Shown here in pieces: positions 8,585-17,398 of a stretch of DNA of 64,000 nt. A program made the translations under genes and the position numbers. This DNA is from Planctomicrobium piriforme. GTDB lineage: Bacteria; Planctomycetota; Planctomycetia; Planctomycetales; Planctomycetaceae. Location of the stretch: assembly GCF_900113665.1 (NCBI RefSeq), contig NZ_FOQD01000014.1, positions 158,188-222,187 on the forward strand, written 5' to 3'. Below the pieces are notes generated by a model. The model was not told the origin of the DNA. It searched no databases and saw only the letters and a list, made by a program, of their open reading frames with translations. Numbering within the stretch: position 1 is the first letter of the stretch; every line of letters begins with the position of its first letter.

Positions 8585-9685
8585 CTACAGAATCCACCCG
8601 CCGCCCAGAATCCGGTCGCCGTCGTAGATTGCGACCGCTTGTCCGGGTGCCACGCCGAATTGGGGGTCGTCGAAGGTCACCTGCATGCGGTCCTCTCCCA
8701 CCATCGTCACTTCGCACGCGCCGGGCGTGTGCTGGTAGCGGATCTGGGCGGTGCCGCGGAAGGGGAACGTGACGTCGGCCAGCCAGTTGAGTCGGTTAGC
8801 TTCCAGCGTGCTGCGGCCGAGATCCTGCTTGTTGCCGAGGACCACGCGATGGGTGTCGGGCTCGATGCGGACGACGAATCGCGGTTCGCCGAACGTCACG
8901 CCGAGTCCGCGGCGCTGGCCGATCGTGAAATGCTGATACCCCTGATGCTGCCCGACGACGTTGCCGGCGGTGTCGACCAGTTCGCCGGCGGTGTCTTGTT
9001 CGCCGCGATAGTCGTTGAGAAACCGGCCGTAGTCGTTGTCAGGGATGAAGCAGATTTCCTGGCTGTCAGGCTTGTTGGCGGTGCGAATGCCGGCCTGTCG
9101 GGCGAGTTCCCGCAGGTGTTCCTTCTGATAACCCCCGACCGGAAACAGAATCTTGTCCAGCAGCTCGCGGCGGATGCCAAACAGGACATACGACTGGTCC
9201 TTGCCCTCGTCGAGACCGCGGAAAAGGCCAGGCTGGGCTTCGCCCGGCATGGTTCGCAGTTGAGCATAGTGCCCGGTGGCGATGTAGTCGGCCCCGACTT
9301 GTTCCGCGAAGTCCCACAGCTTGCCAAACTTGAGCCAGACGTTGCACATCACGCAGGGATTGGGCGTGCGGCCGGCCAGGTATTCGTCGGCGAAGTAGTC
9401 CTTGATCTGCCCGAAGGCTTCGCTGAAGTTGAGGGCATGGAAGCTGATATCGAGGGCGTCGGCGACCCGTCGGGCATCTGCGGCGTCGGACGCACTGCAG
9501 CAGCCCTGCTTGTGCGACTTCGCCGAGACGATCGGCAGCAGGCCTGGCTTGGTCGAGCAGACTTCCGGTTCGGCCGCGCCCGAGCGCATGAACAGCCCGA
9601 TCACTTCGTGCCCCTGCTGCTGCAGCAGCCAGGCCGAAGCGGAGCTATCCACTCCTCCACTCATGGCGAGAACGACGCGGGACAT
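8585..9685 (-). CDS. mnmA: tRNA-specific 2-thiouridylase MnmA
   Basis: A 366-residue enzyme that installs the 2-thio group on U34 of Lys, Glu and Gln tRNAs. The PP-loop AMSGGVDSSASAW is at the N-terminus; the two catalytic Cys lie in NPCVMCNVWLKFG and SQEICFIPDNDY; GQHQGYQHFTIGQRRGLG and the C-terminal beta-barrel ending GGGWIL are also present. The start at 9685 is preferred over 9739 because the 18 extra codons translate an intergenic TTGAGGGTTGA repeat (NPQPSTLNTT) rather than conserved sequence. Confidence 0.95.
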   Translation of the reverse strand: MSRVVLAMSGGVDSSASAWLLQQQGHEVIGLFMRSGAAEPEVCSTKPGLLPIVSAKSHKQGCCSASDAADARRVADALDISFHALNFSEAFGQIKDYFADEYLAGRTPNPCVMCNVWLKFGKLWDFAEQVGADYIATGHYAQLRTMPGEAQPGLFRGLDEGKDQSYVLFGIRRELLDKILFPVGGYQKEHLRELARQAGIRTANKPDSQEICFIPDNDYGRFLNDYRGEQDTAGELVDTAGNVVGQHQGYQHFTIGQRRGLGVTFGEPRFVVRIEPDTHRVVLGNKQDLGRSTLEANRLNWLADVTFPFRGTAQIRYQHTPGACEVTMVGEDRMQVTFDDPQFGVAPGQAVAIYDGDRILGGGWIL

Positions 9686-9722
9686 TGTGGTGTTGAGGGT
9701 TGAAGGTTGAGGGTTGAATTGG
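9686..9722. repeat. TTGAGGGTTGA-type intergenic repeat
   Basis: Tandem TTGAGGGTTGAAGG words between the divergent mnmA and beta-propeller genes. It belongs to the family of wordy repeats also seen at 11075-11150, 12265-12425, 13326-13515, 16810-17015 and 21715-21985. Confidence 0.7.
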
Positions 9723-9827
9723 CGGCAGCTTCGCTGCAAACGGCACGGGTTCGGCTTATTATGGTATCCGGCGGACGCGAAGTTTGCATTTTCTCGGTCT
9801 GGTTTCTCGGGCTTTCAAAGTCTGACG

Positions 9828-11069
9828 ATGTTTCAGCGACAAATCTGCTGCGTTTTCGCCTGGCTGCGACTGATTTCCGCGGCTTGTGCTGAGGGACCGG
9901 AGTCACTGAATGTCGGGCCGCAACTGGTGCGGCAACTCTGGTCGACGCCGGTTGCAGCATCTGAGTCTGAGAGTTCGTCGCCGGTTCGCCCGTTGGTCTG
10001 CGGCAACGTGGTGATCGTCAATGAGGCGTCGGGAATTCGAGCATTGCAGTTGCAGACCGGGCGTCCGGAGTGGCCTGTCGATGACGCCGATCCCGGGGCG
10101 TTGCTGTCTGCGGATGGAACTCCAAAGCCAATTCAACTCGACACCGGTGTCTGCATCGATTCCCACTGGATTGGCCTCGTCGCCGGAGATGTCGTCGGCA
10201 CGCAACTGGATCAGACACGTCTCGTCTGTCTCGACCTCGCCGCGGAAGGCCGGCTGGCCTGGCAACGCCGAGCCCGACAGTTCTGGAATACAGACCGAGC
10301 CGAGTTCGCAGGCAAGCCGGTCGAGGTCGGTAACTTGTTGTTTGCCACTCTCCGGTCTTCTGGTTCGACCGAGGTTCGCATCGCCGCCGTCGACGTTCAG
10401 GGAACTCTGAAATGGATCGCCGAGTGGCCTGATGCGGCGACAACAAGAAGCGATCACAGTCAAATCGTTCTGACGGCGTCTCCAGACGGAAGTCTGCTTT
10501 TCGCCTGTACGTCGACAGGACGCGTTTCAGCTTGGGATGTCGCGTCCGGTCGGCTGCTCTGGGCCGCTCCTGGTGCCGACGAGATCAGTTCACCGTCGGA
10601 CGGCTCACTCGCCTTGCTGGCGAACGAGTCATCGTTACTGATACTCACCGGCCGGCTATTAGCCGCGATCTTAACCCAAACAGGCAAGACCCAATGGAAG
10701 TGCGAATTGCCGAGTCCGGCGAAATCGCTCCTCGGCGTCGCCGACAACCGTGTCATCGTCTCCGGTACCTATCTGACGGCAGTCGACCTCACCACCGGCT
10801 TGCGGCTCTGGGAGATCCGACCTGTGGTATCAGGCGCTCAAGGCGCGGGGACCGGGCTTCTTAACGGGCAGACCATTGTGTGGCCCACCCGTGAGGAACT
10901 ATGGACGGTCGACGCCACGACCGGAACCGTCCTCAACCGTCAGTTCCTCAAAGCCCTCACCGGCGTCCGCGGAGGCACCCTGACCACCGCAGGTCAGATT
11001 CTGCTGATCTCCGAACCAGATCGACTGACGGCGTTCGCGATTAAGTTCGAACACCAGAGCCAAAACTGA
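9828..11069 (+). CDS. Secreted PQQ-like (BamB-type) beta-propeller protein
   Basis: A 413-residue protein with a short hydrophobic leader (CCVFAWLRLISAACAEG) and then repeated propeller blades with the typical pattern of a strand, small turn and W: VNEASGIRALQLQTGRPEWP, AAVDVQGTLKWIAEW, SAWDVASGRLLWAAPG, ILTQTGKTQWKCELP, TAVDLTTGLRLWEIRP. These are PQQ-domain/BamB-like repeats that usually serve as binding scaffolds. No catalytic residues are evident. The start at 9828 places the leader at the N-terminus; an upstream start at 9714 would add 38 non-conserved residues. It stands alone, divergent from mnmA and convergent with the Mrp-type gene. Confidence 0.75.
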   Translation: MFQRQICCVFAWLRLISAACAEGPESLNVGPQLVRQLWSTPVAASESESSSPVRPLVCGNVVIVNEASGIRALQLQTGRPEWPVDDADPGALLSADGTPKPIQLDTGVCIDSHWIGLVAGDVVGTQLDQTRLVCLDLAAEGRLAWQRRARQFWNTDRAEFAGKPVEVGNLLFATLRSSGSTEVRIAAVDVQGTLKWIAEWPDAATTRSDHSQIVLTASPDGSLLFACTSTGRVSAWDVASGRLLWAAPGADEISSPSDGSLALLANESSLLILTGRLLAAILTQTGKTQWKCELPSPAKSLLGVADNRVIVSGTYLTAVDLTTGLRLWEIRPVVSGAQGAGTGLLNGQTIVWPTREELWTVDATTGTVLNRQFLKALTGVRGGTLTTAGQILLISEPDRLTAFAIKFEHQSQN

Positions 11070-11074
11070 AAGCC

Positions 11075-11151
11075 GAAATCTCACTCAACTCTCAACGCTC
11101 AGCACTCAACTCTTTTCCGGCTCTGGACACTCGACTCTCGACCCTGGACTC
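11075..11151. repeat. Wordy intergenic repeat cluster
   Basis: CACTCAACTCTCAACGCTCAGC words followed by CTGGACACTCGACTCTCGAC words, filling the gap between two convergent genes. Confidence 0.7.
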
Positions 11152-12219
11152 TTACAGCAGTTCCAGCGTCGGCATCGCCGGGTTCTCCAGGATGTCTTTG
11201 GCAATCGCCATCGCCACTTTGCTCGAGATGTCGAGGAGTTCCTGTCGCACCGGGCTGTCGTCGTCGAACAGGGATGAGATGCGGCCTTCGTCGCCGCGGA
11301 TGCGGATGATGGCGTTCGACGGCACTTCGCCGAGGAACGGAATGCCCATCGCGCCGGCTTTCACCTTCGCGCCGCCCCGGCCGAAGATTTCGCCGGTCAT
11401 GTTCTCGACCATCCCCAGGATCGGAATTTTGACCGTGTTGAACATCGTGATCGCCTTGCCGGCGTCGAGCAGCGCCACCTGTTGCGGCGTGCAGACAATC
11501 ACCGCCCCGGCCAGGGACACCATCTGCGAGAGCGTCAGCGCCACGTCGCCGGTACCGGGCGGCATGTCGATCACCAGGTAGTCGAGTTCGCCCCAGTCGG
11601 TCTGCTGGAGGAACTGCGAGAGCGCCTTGTGCAGCATTGGCCCGCGCCAGATCACTGCCTGATCCGGGGCGACCATGAACCCCATCGAGATCACTTTTAA
11701 TCCGTCCGCCTCGATCGGCTCGATCCGCTCGAACGTCCGCCCGTCAGGCATCTGGTATTGCTTGATCGCCGGCTGGCCTGTCGCCCCGCACAGATGCGGC
11801 ACGCTGGGGCCGTACACGTCGGCGTCCATCAGACCGACCTTGGCGCCCCAGTGCTGCAGGCCGTAGGCGATGCTGGCGGCGACGGTCGACTTGCCGACGC
11901 CCCCTTTGCCACTGCCGACCGCGATGATGTTCTTGATCTTCAGGCCGATATTCGCGCCCGCCTGTTTCCCCTTCACCACGCTCGTGTACTGCACATCGAC
12001 GGCGGTGACGTCAGGCTGCTGCGCCTGAATCGCCTGCTGTAGTGCCAATGTCAGCTTCTCTCTGGCTGGATAGGCCGGCGTCGGCAGTTCAATGGTTACA
12101 GTGGCCGCCGAACCATCGAGGTTCACCGACTTCAGCATCTTCAGCCTGGACAACGGCTGATGCAGCACCGGATCAACAAGAGCCCCGGCGATTTTCAGAA
12201 TGTCCGCAACAGCGGGCAT
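11152..12219 (-). CDS. Mrp/NBP35-family P-loop ATPase (Fe-S carrier type) lacking the CxxC motif
   Basis: 355 residues. An N-terminal MIP18/DUF59-like domain (about 1-80) is followed by the ATPase with the deviant Walker A GSGKGGVGKSTVA, MDADVYGPSVPHLCG, IDMPPGTGDVALT and VENMTGEIFGRGGAKV. Proteins of this family (ApbC/Mrp) carry or transfer iron-sulfur clusters. In many members a CxxC pair lies just after VENMS; here VENMTGEIFG runs directly on and no CxxC exists anywhere in the protein. Some family members lack it naturally, so the ATPase call stands while cluster carriage through that motif does not. The gene is monocistronic, flanked by repeats on both sides. Confidence 0.85.
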   Translation of the reverse strand: MPAVADILKIAGALVDPVLHQPLSRLKMLKSVNLDGSAATVTIELPTPAYPAREKLTLALQQAIQAQQPDVTAVDVQYTSVVKGKQAGANIGLKIKNIIAVGSGKGGVGKSTVAASIAYGLQHWGAKVGLMDADVYGPSVPHLCGATGQPAIKQYQMPDGRTFERIEPIEADGLKVISMGFMVAPDQAVIWRGPMLHKALSQFLQQTDWGELDYLVIDMPPGTGDVALTLSQMVSLAGAVIVCTPQQVALLDAGKAITMFNTVKIPILGMVENMTGEIFGRGGAKVKAGAMGIPFLGEVPSNAIIRIRGDEGRISSLFDDDSPVRQELLDISSKVAMAIAKDILENPAMPTLELL

Positions 12220-12264
12220 GACGTTCCTCTCGATTCTCGAAAATGAATTGCTTGAACCACTGGG

Positions 12265-12425
12265 GTAACAGAGTCCAGTGTCGAGTGTCCAGAGTCCAGA
12301 GCCAGAAAGTCAGGCTTGAGACTTGAGGCTTGAGACCTGAGGGAAGAATCGGCTTCGTTCCCTGCCCCTCGAGTCTCAAGCCTCGGGCCTCACGTCTCCG
12401 CCAATGGCCCAATGACAAATTTGAA
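12265..12425. repeat. Wordy repeat cluster with palindromic element copy A
   Basis: CAGAGTCCAGTGTCGAGTGTCC words, then a roughly 110 bp element at 12314-12424 that begins CAGGCTTGAGACTTGAGGC and ends CCAATGGCCCAATGACAAAT. Plus orientation; matches 16905-17012 and, inverted, 13330-13450 and 21839-21945. Confidence 0.75.
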
Positions 12426-12444
12426 AGTGCTTCTGGTGCCCCGC

Positions 12445-13281
12445 TTACTTCGTGTTTGAAGCCGGTTCCGGGATCGGTTTGAGGGGTTGCAGGATGATCG
12501 GCTTGGCGCCGGTGCCTTCGTAGCCTGGGAGGGGTTTGCCGTCTTCTCCGAGTTTGCCGACGGTCCACAGTGTTCCTCTGGCGACCAGGTCGAGCCATTC
12601 TGGGGTGTTCATGGTTTCGTTGTGGTGTCCGAGTGACGTGCCGAAAACTTTGGCTTCGCCGAATTTGTTCACCCAGATCACGGGGTTCTGGTTCTCTGAT
12701 TCCACGCCCACCGCAATCGCCAGCGGCGTGCAGTTCGGCCAGACCTTTTCGATTTTGTACAACTCACCGTTGGGGGTGTCCCAGACTTTGGGGAAGCCGG
12801 CCATCACCGGATGTTCGAGGTCGAGACGGACGACATGTTCCGGCCTCGCCTTCTCATGGCTTTTTGACGTCACGCCGATTAGTTCCCGCCAGGCATCTGC
12901 TGCACCGGAGGTCCGGTAGCTGTGCAGCGAGCAGTGAATGATCACCGCAGGCACCCCTTTAAAATGTTCCGCCGTGATCGCTTTGACGAACTCGGGGTCG
13001 GTCACCGCGCCAAAGCATTCGTTATGCACGATGACGTCGTACCCTTTGGCCCAATCCTTATTCCGGTACTCAGGCACCTCGAAATCGCGCTTGTCGCCCC
13101 CTGCGTGGAGGATCGTCCAGGTGACATTCGCCCGTTGACTGACCCCTTCCGAAATGATCTGCTTCTGATGCTCGTAATCGTGACAACAGCCGCCGGTAAT
13201 CATCAGAGCCCTGATGGGCTCGGCAGCCGGGAGGCTGACTCCGTACAGCAAGAAACAGACAGCGAGAACGGAACATCGCAT
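12445..13281 (-). CDS. Secreted ThuA-domain protein
   Basis: 278 residues with a signal peptide (VLAVCFLLYGVSLPAAEP). The ThuA-like fold, related to class I glutamine amidotransferases, is suggested by RALMITGGCCHDYEHQK, YDVIVHNECFG, VPAVIIHCSLHSYR, HPVMAGFPKVWDTPNGELYKIEKVWP and FGTSLGHHNETM. ThuA proteins were first linked to trehalose use. In planctomycetes secreted versions are often found near haem dehydrogenases such as the one encoded 240 bp upstream on the same strand, suggesting a shared role in sugar or glycoside degradation (inference). Confidence 0.85.
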   Translation of the reverse strand: MRCSVLAVCFLLYGVSLPAAEPIRALMITGGCCHDYEHQKQIISEGVSQRANVTWTILHAGGDKRDFEVPEYRNKDWAKGYDVIVHNECFGAVTDPEFVKAITAEHFKGVPAVIIHCSLHSYRTSGAADAWRELIGVTSKSHEKARPEHVVRLDLEHPVMAGFPKVWDTPNGELYKIEKVWPNCTPLAIAVGVESENQNPVIWVNKFGEAKVFGTSLGHHNETMNTPEWLDLVARGTLWTVGKLGEDGKPLPGYEGTGAKPIILQPLKPIPEPASNTK

Positions 13282-13325
13282 GGACTGACCTCAACTCAGG
13301 AAGTGCCGGCGCAGCACGGCAGAAT

Positions 13326-13515
13326 TTGTCATTTGTCAATGGCATTTGTCATTGGGCCATTGAGGGAGGCGTGAGACCCGAGGCGTGAGACTTGAGGGGC
13401 AGGGAACGAAGCTTGATTCTTTCCTCAGGTCTCAAGCCTCAAGCCTGATCCCTCTTTCTGACCCCTTCTCCTCCGGACGCTCAACACTCAGCACTCAACC
13501 CTCAACTCCCCCACC
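13326..13515. repeat. Wordy repeat cluster with palindromic element copy B (inverted)
   Basis: TTTGTCATTTGTCAATGGC words lead into an inverted copy of the 110 bp element (13330-13450, GTGAGACCCGAGGCGTGAG through CTCAAGCCTGATCCC), followed by CAACACTCAGCACTCAACCC words. Confidence 0.75.
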
Positions 13516-13520
13516 CGACT

Positions 13521-16500
13521 CTATTTCAGGCTTTGCAGAAACGCCAGCAGGTCGCGGAAATCGCGGGTGGTCAGTTTCTCTTCCAGTTTTTCCGGCATCA
13601 CCGAGGTCGTCTGTGGAGTGCGTTCTTCCACGTCGACTGTTTTCAGAGTGACGAGTGTGCCGTCGGTCTGGCCGAGAACCGTGACCCCTTCGTTCTCGTT
13701 CACGATCATCCCGGTGTGCACCCGACCGTCGGTGGCGATCATGCTCCAGTTGGTGAACTGCGGCGAGATTTCTTTGGACGGTTCGAGGATGGAATCGATC
13801 AGTTTTTCGCGACTGAACATGCTGCCTGCCCGAGAGAGGTCCGGGCCGATCTTGCCTCCCCGTCCGTCGACCGTATGGCACTTGGCACAGCCTGCGCTGT
13901 TGGGATGGAAGAAGACGATCCTTCCGCGCATTGCGGCAGTCTGTTGGTCGTCGTTGGTGGCAGCCGCCAGCGCCGCCCGCCAGTCACCATCATTCTGCGG
14001 AGAAGTGCCAGCCGATGCCGGGACGGCCTGCTGCTCCGTCTTTAGCGCCGCAGCGACTGCCGGGTCACTCGCTTTGGGACGAAGCGACAGGGCAATCTCA
14101 TGGGCCAGGTCTGCATCGGCCTTGGAGCCGGTGATGTGTGTCAACGCGGCGAGGAGAATGCCAGTCGCCCTTTCGCTGGTGGCGGGATTCTGCACGAAGC
14201 CGGCCAGCCCGAGGACCGCCTCTTCATAGATCGGCATCGTGGGGTCGCGGTTGGATGCCGGCGGCGTGGCAACGATTTCGACCAGCGGATTCATCGCCTC
14301 AGGCCGGTTCGACAGGGCCAGGGTGCGAACCGCTTCCAGCTTGAGTTGCGGATCTTCCGACTGCGACAGTTTCGTCAGCAGATCAATCCCCAGCGAGCCG
14401 TCCGTCGGGTCAATCAGCTTGAGTGCCTGAATTCGAATCGCAGGCGGCGTCTTGTCGTCCTTGAGCAGCGGCAAGACATACTTACCTGGCGGCGTCTTAT
14501 CGAAATCCTGCGGCGCCTTGCCGTCGAGCATCTCGAGCGCCGCCAGCGTGGCCAGGAACAACTCGGGCGTCATCGGCTCGGACTTGAGAACTGCTTCCAC
14601 CTGCGGGCGGAGGTCTTTCATGTCCTCTTCAGCAGCCCATTGAACGGCGACGCGGCGAATTTGAGGATTCATGTTTTTCAATAGGCCTAATGCAATGTTT
14701 GTGTCGTGGGGGTAAATCGCCCTATAGGTCAATGCAAATGGATACTCTGAAGTTTGCGATGGTTCTGATGGTGTGCCAAATATTTTTTTTGCATGAAGAC
14801 TCGACGCACAGATGTTGATAGCGGCGGCCGTCACGAATGGGTCCGACGTCATGTATGCAGCAGTCAAACCTGGATGGCAGAGACTGTTTCCGGTTTCTGG
14901 CTCGCGAAATCTCTGGCGTTCGAGATTTAGGAGTGCAACGGCCAATTCTTCCTGCATTTCCACATGATTTCTGGGAAGGTCCATGTATGTGCAGAAACTA
15001 TCCTGATCAGTGGGGATATGACCAAGAACGACGAAAGCCTCATCTGCGACCGGAATTGAAATGCGGCAATTTCCGATCGAGTTGAAAGCTGCTTCGCTGA
15101 CATCGTCTAACGCAAACCACAGTGATCTCAAGGCATCCCGTGTGAATGGCCGTTTTCCTGGGACACTCTGAGAGTTTTTAACCACTGCAAAAGCAGCCTC
15201 GGCTCGGGCTCTCTGCGTCTCCGATCTATTCAATACAATCGCGGTCAGGCCTGCTTCCCCTGTTTGAGTCCCGGCGATGTTTTTCGCGGCGAGTCGGCGC
15301 TCGTTCAGAATCTTCGACTTCAGGCGGTCTGTCTCTTTCTCTCCGTTCTTCCGTGCATCTGCGGCAAGCTTCGACGCATCCGTCGGTCGAATTCTCCACA
15401 CGCGTCCTTTCCCGTGAATCTTGTAGTCCCGCAGCACCCAGTCGGTGCAGTACAGCGACCCGTTAGGAGCGAGGGCGATGCCGACAGGGCGGAAGTTTTC
15501 GCCGCCGACAATCAGCGGCTCGGCAACTGATTCGAACGACGCCCCTTTGTTCTTCAAAACGAACGTGTCGATACGGTGGTCTCCCCACGAGGTCACGAAC
15601 AGCCGACCCAGGTAATCTTCCGGCAGTGCGTCATGCTCGTAGGCCAGAATGCCTGAAGGGGCTTCGCCGGTCCCGGCCACCATCGGCAACGTGCCCGGCA
15701 CTTCGCCGTTCCAGCTCGTGAACGGGTGCAGCCCTTTGCGGCCGTTGCGGAACTTGTACCCGTAATCGCCCCCTTCGATGATGTGCAGCAACCGGCAGGG
15801 CGGACGCGAGTCCGGATCGTTATCGACGGAGAACAGCCGCCCGAAGGCATCGACGCAACTGGCATGCGGATTCCAGAACCCCGTCGCCCAATGGGAGAGT
15901 TGAGTGCCATCGGGACGCATGCGGTAGAGGTTGCCGCCTTCCGCGCCGCCGGAGAAGGTCGTTGAGCGTTGAGGGTTGAGCGTTGAGGGTGAATTCGAAT
16001 TCACTGATTTCTTCTCTGGCTCTGGACTCTCGACACTGGACACTGGACTCAACGACTCCCGGCTGAACAGTGTATAGGGCGCGCCGAGATTTTCGCCGAA
16101 GCCGAAATACATCCACCCGAGGGCATCAAACGCGAATCCGGCGAGGCCGTTGTGGGGGTAGTCACCTTTGGTATCGAGCCAGGCCAACTGCGTCTGCTTG
16201 TCACAGACATCGTCACCGTCGGTGTCTTCGAGGAGGAAGATGGCTTTGCGAGTGGCGAGGAAGACCTGAAAGGGTTGAGGGTTGGGAGATGGTTTAAGGT
16301 TGAAGGTTGAAGGTTGAGTGTTTGAATTGTCCTTCAACCCTAAACCATCAACCTTCAACGGATTCTGTTCGCCCGACAAGCGAACAGAATCAAGCCATAC
16401 CGGTCTCACCGCCACGCTCATCGCGAACTGAAAGCCGTCGGCGAAGGTCTTCACCGTTTCGCAGCGGCCGTCGTGGTCGGCGTCGATCAGGATCAGCAGC

Positions 16501-16739
16501 CGGTCGGTGGGATGGCCGTCGTAGCCTTCCGGGCGGAAGTGGGTGTTGCACTCGATGGCAAACACCCGACCCCTGGAATCGACGTCGATGCCGGTGGGAG
16601 TCTTGATCTGGGGCGACTCGGCGAAGAGTTCAATCGTGACGCGGGGATCGGTACTCCGCGGCGGCGCATCGGCCGCAATAGTTTGAGAAGTCGCAGAGAA
16701 CGCCACAGCCAGCGCGAACGTCGAGAAACGAAGATTCAT
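13521..16739 (-). CDS. PVC-type haem-binding CxxCH dehydrogenase with HEAT-like repeats
   Basis: 1072 residues with a signal peptide (FSTFALAVAFSATSQTIAA). Residues about 30-480 form a glucose/sorbosone-dehydrogenase-like propeller (GIDVDSRGRVFAIE, LLHIIEGGDYGYKFRNG, GILAYEHDALPEDYLGRLFVTSWGDHRI, RPVGIALAPNGSLYCTDW). Residues about 480-930 are helical, with HEAT-like repeats. The C-terminal cytochrome c part has GCAKCHTVDGRGGKIGPDLS and ends DFRDLLAFLQSLK. It is predicted to be a periplasmic sugar or polyol oxidase passing electrons to the haem. Two segments, residues about 126-159 and 226-261, are translations of the intergenic wordy repeats (NTQPSTFNLKPSPNPQP; NSPSTLNPQRSTTFSG), so repeats have inserted in frame into the propeller without breaking the gene. 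Confidence 0.85.
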   Translation of the reverse strand: MNLRFSTFALAVAFSATSQTIAADAPPRSTDPRVTIELFAESPQIKTPTGIDVDSRGRVFAIECNTHFRPEGYDGHPTDRLLILIDADHDGRCETVKTFADGFQFAMSVAVRPVWLDSVRLSGEQNPLKVDGLGLKDNSNTQPSTFNLKPSPNPQPFQVFLATRKAIFLLEDTDGDDVCDKQTQLAWLDTKGDYPHNGLAGFAFDALGWMYFGFGENLGAPYTLFSRESLSPVSSVESPEPEKKSVNSNSPSTLNPQRSTTFSGGAEGGNLYRMRPDGTQLSHWATGFWNPHASCVDAFGRLFSVDNDPDSRPPCRLLHIIEGGDYGYKFRNGRKGLHPFTSWNGEVPGTLPMVAGTGEAPSGILAYEHDALPEDYLGRLFVTSWGDHRIDTFVLKNKGASFESVAEPLIVGGENFRPVGIALAPNGSLYCTDWVLRDYKIHGKGRVWRIRPTDASKLAADARKNGEKETDRLKSKILNERRLAAKNIAGTQTGEAGLTAIVLNRSETQRARAEAAFAVVKNSQSVPGKRPFTRDALRSLWFALDDVSEAAFNSIGNCRISIPVADEAFVVLGHIPTDQDSFCTYMDLPRNHVEMQEELAVALLNLERQRFREPETGNSLCHPGLTAAYMTSDPFVTAAAINICASSLHAKKIFGTPSEPSQTSEYPFALTYRAIYPHDTNIALGLLKNMNPQIRRVAVQWAAEEDMKDLRPQVEAVLKSEPMTPELFLATLAALEMLDGKAPQDFDKTPPGKYVLPLLKDDKTPPAIRIQALKLIDPTDGSLGIDLLTKLSQSEDPQLKLEAVRTLALSNRPEAMNPLVEIVATPPASNRDPTMPIYEEAVLGLAGFVQNPATSERATGILLAALTHITGSKADADLAHEIALSLRPKASDPAVAAALKTEQQAVPASAGTSPQNDGDWRAALAAATNDDQQTAAMRGRIVFFHPNSAGCAKCHTVDGRGGKIGPDLSRAGSMFSREKLIDSILEPSKEISPQFTNWSMIATDGRVHTGMIVNENEGVTVLGQTDGTLVTLKTVDVEERTPQTTSVMPEKLEEKLTTRDFRDLLAFLQSLK

Positions 16740-16809
16740 CGGAGACCCTGCCAGGAAAGACCGAACACCACCTGTCAGCCTGCCAGCATAACATCAACAG
16801 CGGTTGATC

Positions 16810-17015
16810 TGGAGTCGAGAGTCGAGAGTCCAGAGGGAGTTGAGTGTTGAGCGCTGAGTGTTGAGTGCCAAGAAGAAGATTTCAGGGGTCAGAAAGTGGG
16901 ATCAGGCTTGAGGCTTGAGTCCTGAGGGAAGAATCGACTTCGTTCTTTGCCCCTCAAGTCTCAAGGCTCAGGGTCTCACGTCTCCCCCAATGGCCCATTG
17001 ACAAATGACAAATCT
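16810..17015. repeat. Wordy repeat cluster with palindromic element copy C
   Basis: GAGTCGAGAGTCGAGAGTCC words and GTTGAGTGTTGAGCGCTGAG words, then the 110 bp element at 16905-17012 in plus orientation (GGCTTGAGGCTTGAGTCCTG to CCATTGACAAATGACAAATC). Nearest copy to element A. Confidence 0.75.
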
Positions 17016-17077
17016 CCCACTTTTCTGTGCATCCCATCGGCAGCTTCTGCCGATAGAAGATATTCAGACGGAGATGC

Positions 17078-17398
17078 GTGTTCGGTTTGCAGGGAGTGCC
17101 GGTGCGGGTTGTCGCCCAGGGGTTGCCTGTGAACTTTCACATTGTCGAGCTGGATCTGATTGAAGAACTGCAGTTGCGGCGCTGGGCCCGGCTGAATCAT
17201 GTGCCGGCCGCACAGCGTTCACTGAAGTGGCATGAGGTCATTCACGATGAAATGACCCGCATCGACGGCGAAGCGCTCGGCGCCCGCATCGCACCGGTGA
17301 AAGAGGCCAAACTGCTGCGTCGCGATGACTCGCATGCCATCGAAACCGCCATTGCGCCGCATCAGGCGAGCAGCCGTTCCGAGTTCTACTTCGCCTGA
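17078..17398 (+). CDS. Small hypothetical protein, 106 aa
   Basis: A GTG-initiated frame with GGAG 4 bases upstream. The product is charged, helical and protein-like (IVELDLIEELQLRRWARLNH, then HEVIHDEMTRIDGEALG), without signal peptide or membrane span. I cannot name a family. Its last 13 bp overlap the end of the convergent TPR gene. Codon use looks ordinary. An ATG at 17074 is in another frame and soon stops. Confidence 0.5.
   Translation: MFGLQGVPVRVVAQGLPVNFHIVELDLIEELQLRRWARLNHVPAAQRSLKWHEVIHDEMTRIDGEALGARIAPVKEAKLLRRDDSHAIETAIAPHQASSRSEFYFA

Noticed and set aside
8552..9703. A 383-residue plus-strand frame opposite mnmA
   Set aside because: It is the antisense shadow of a fully conserved mnmA and shows no family features of its own.
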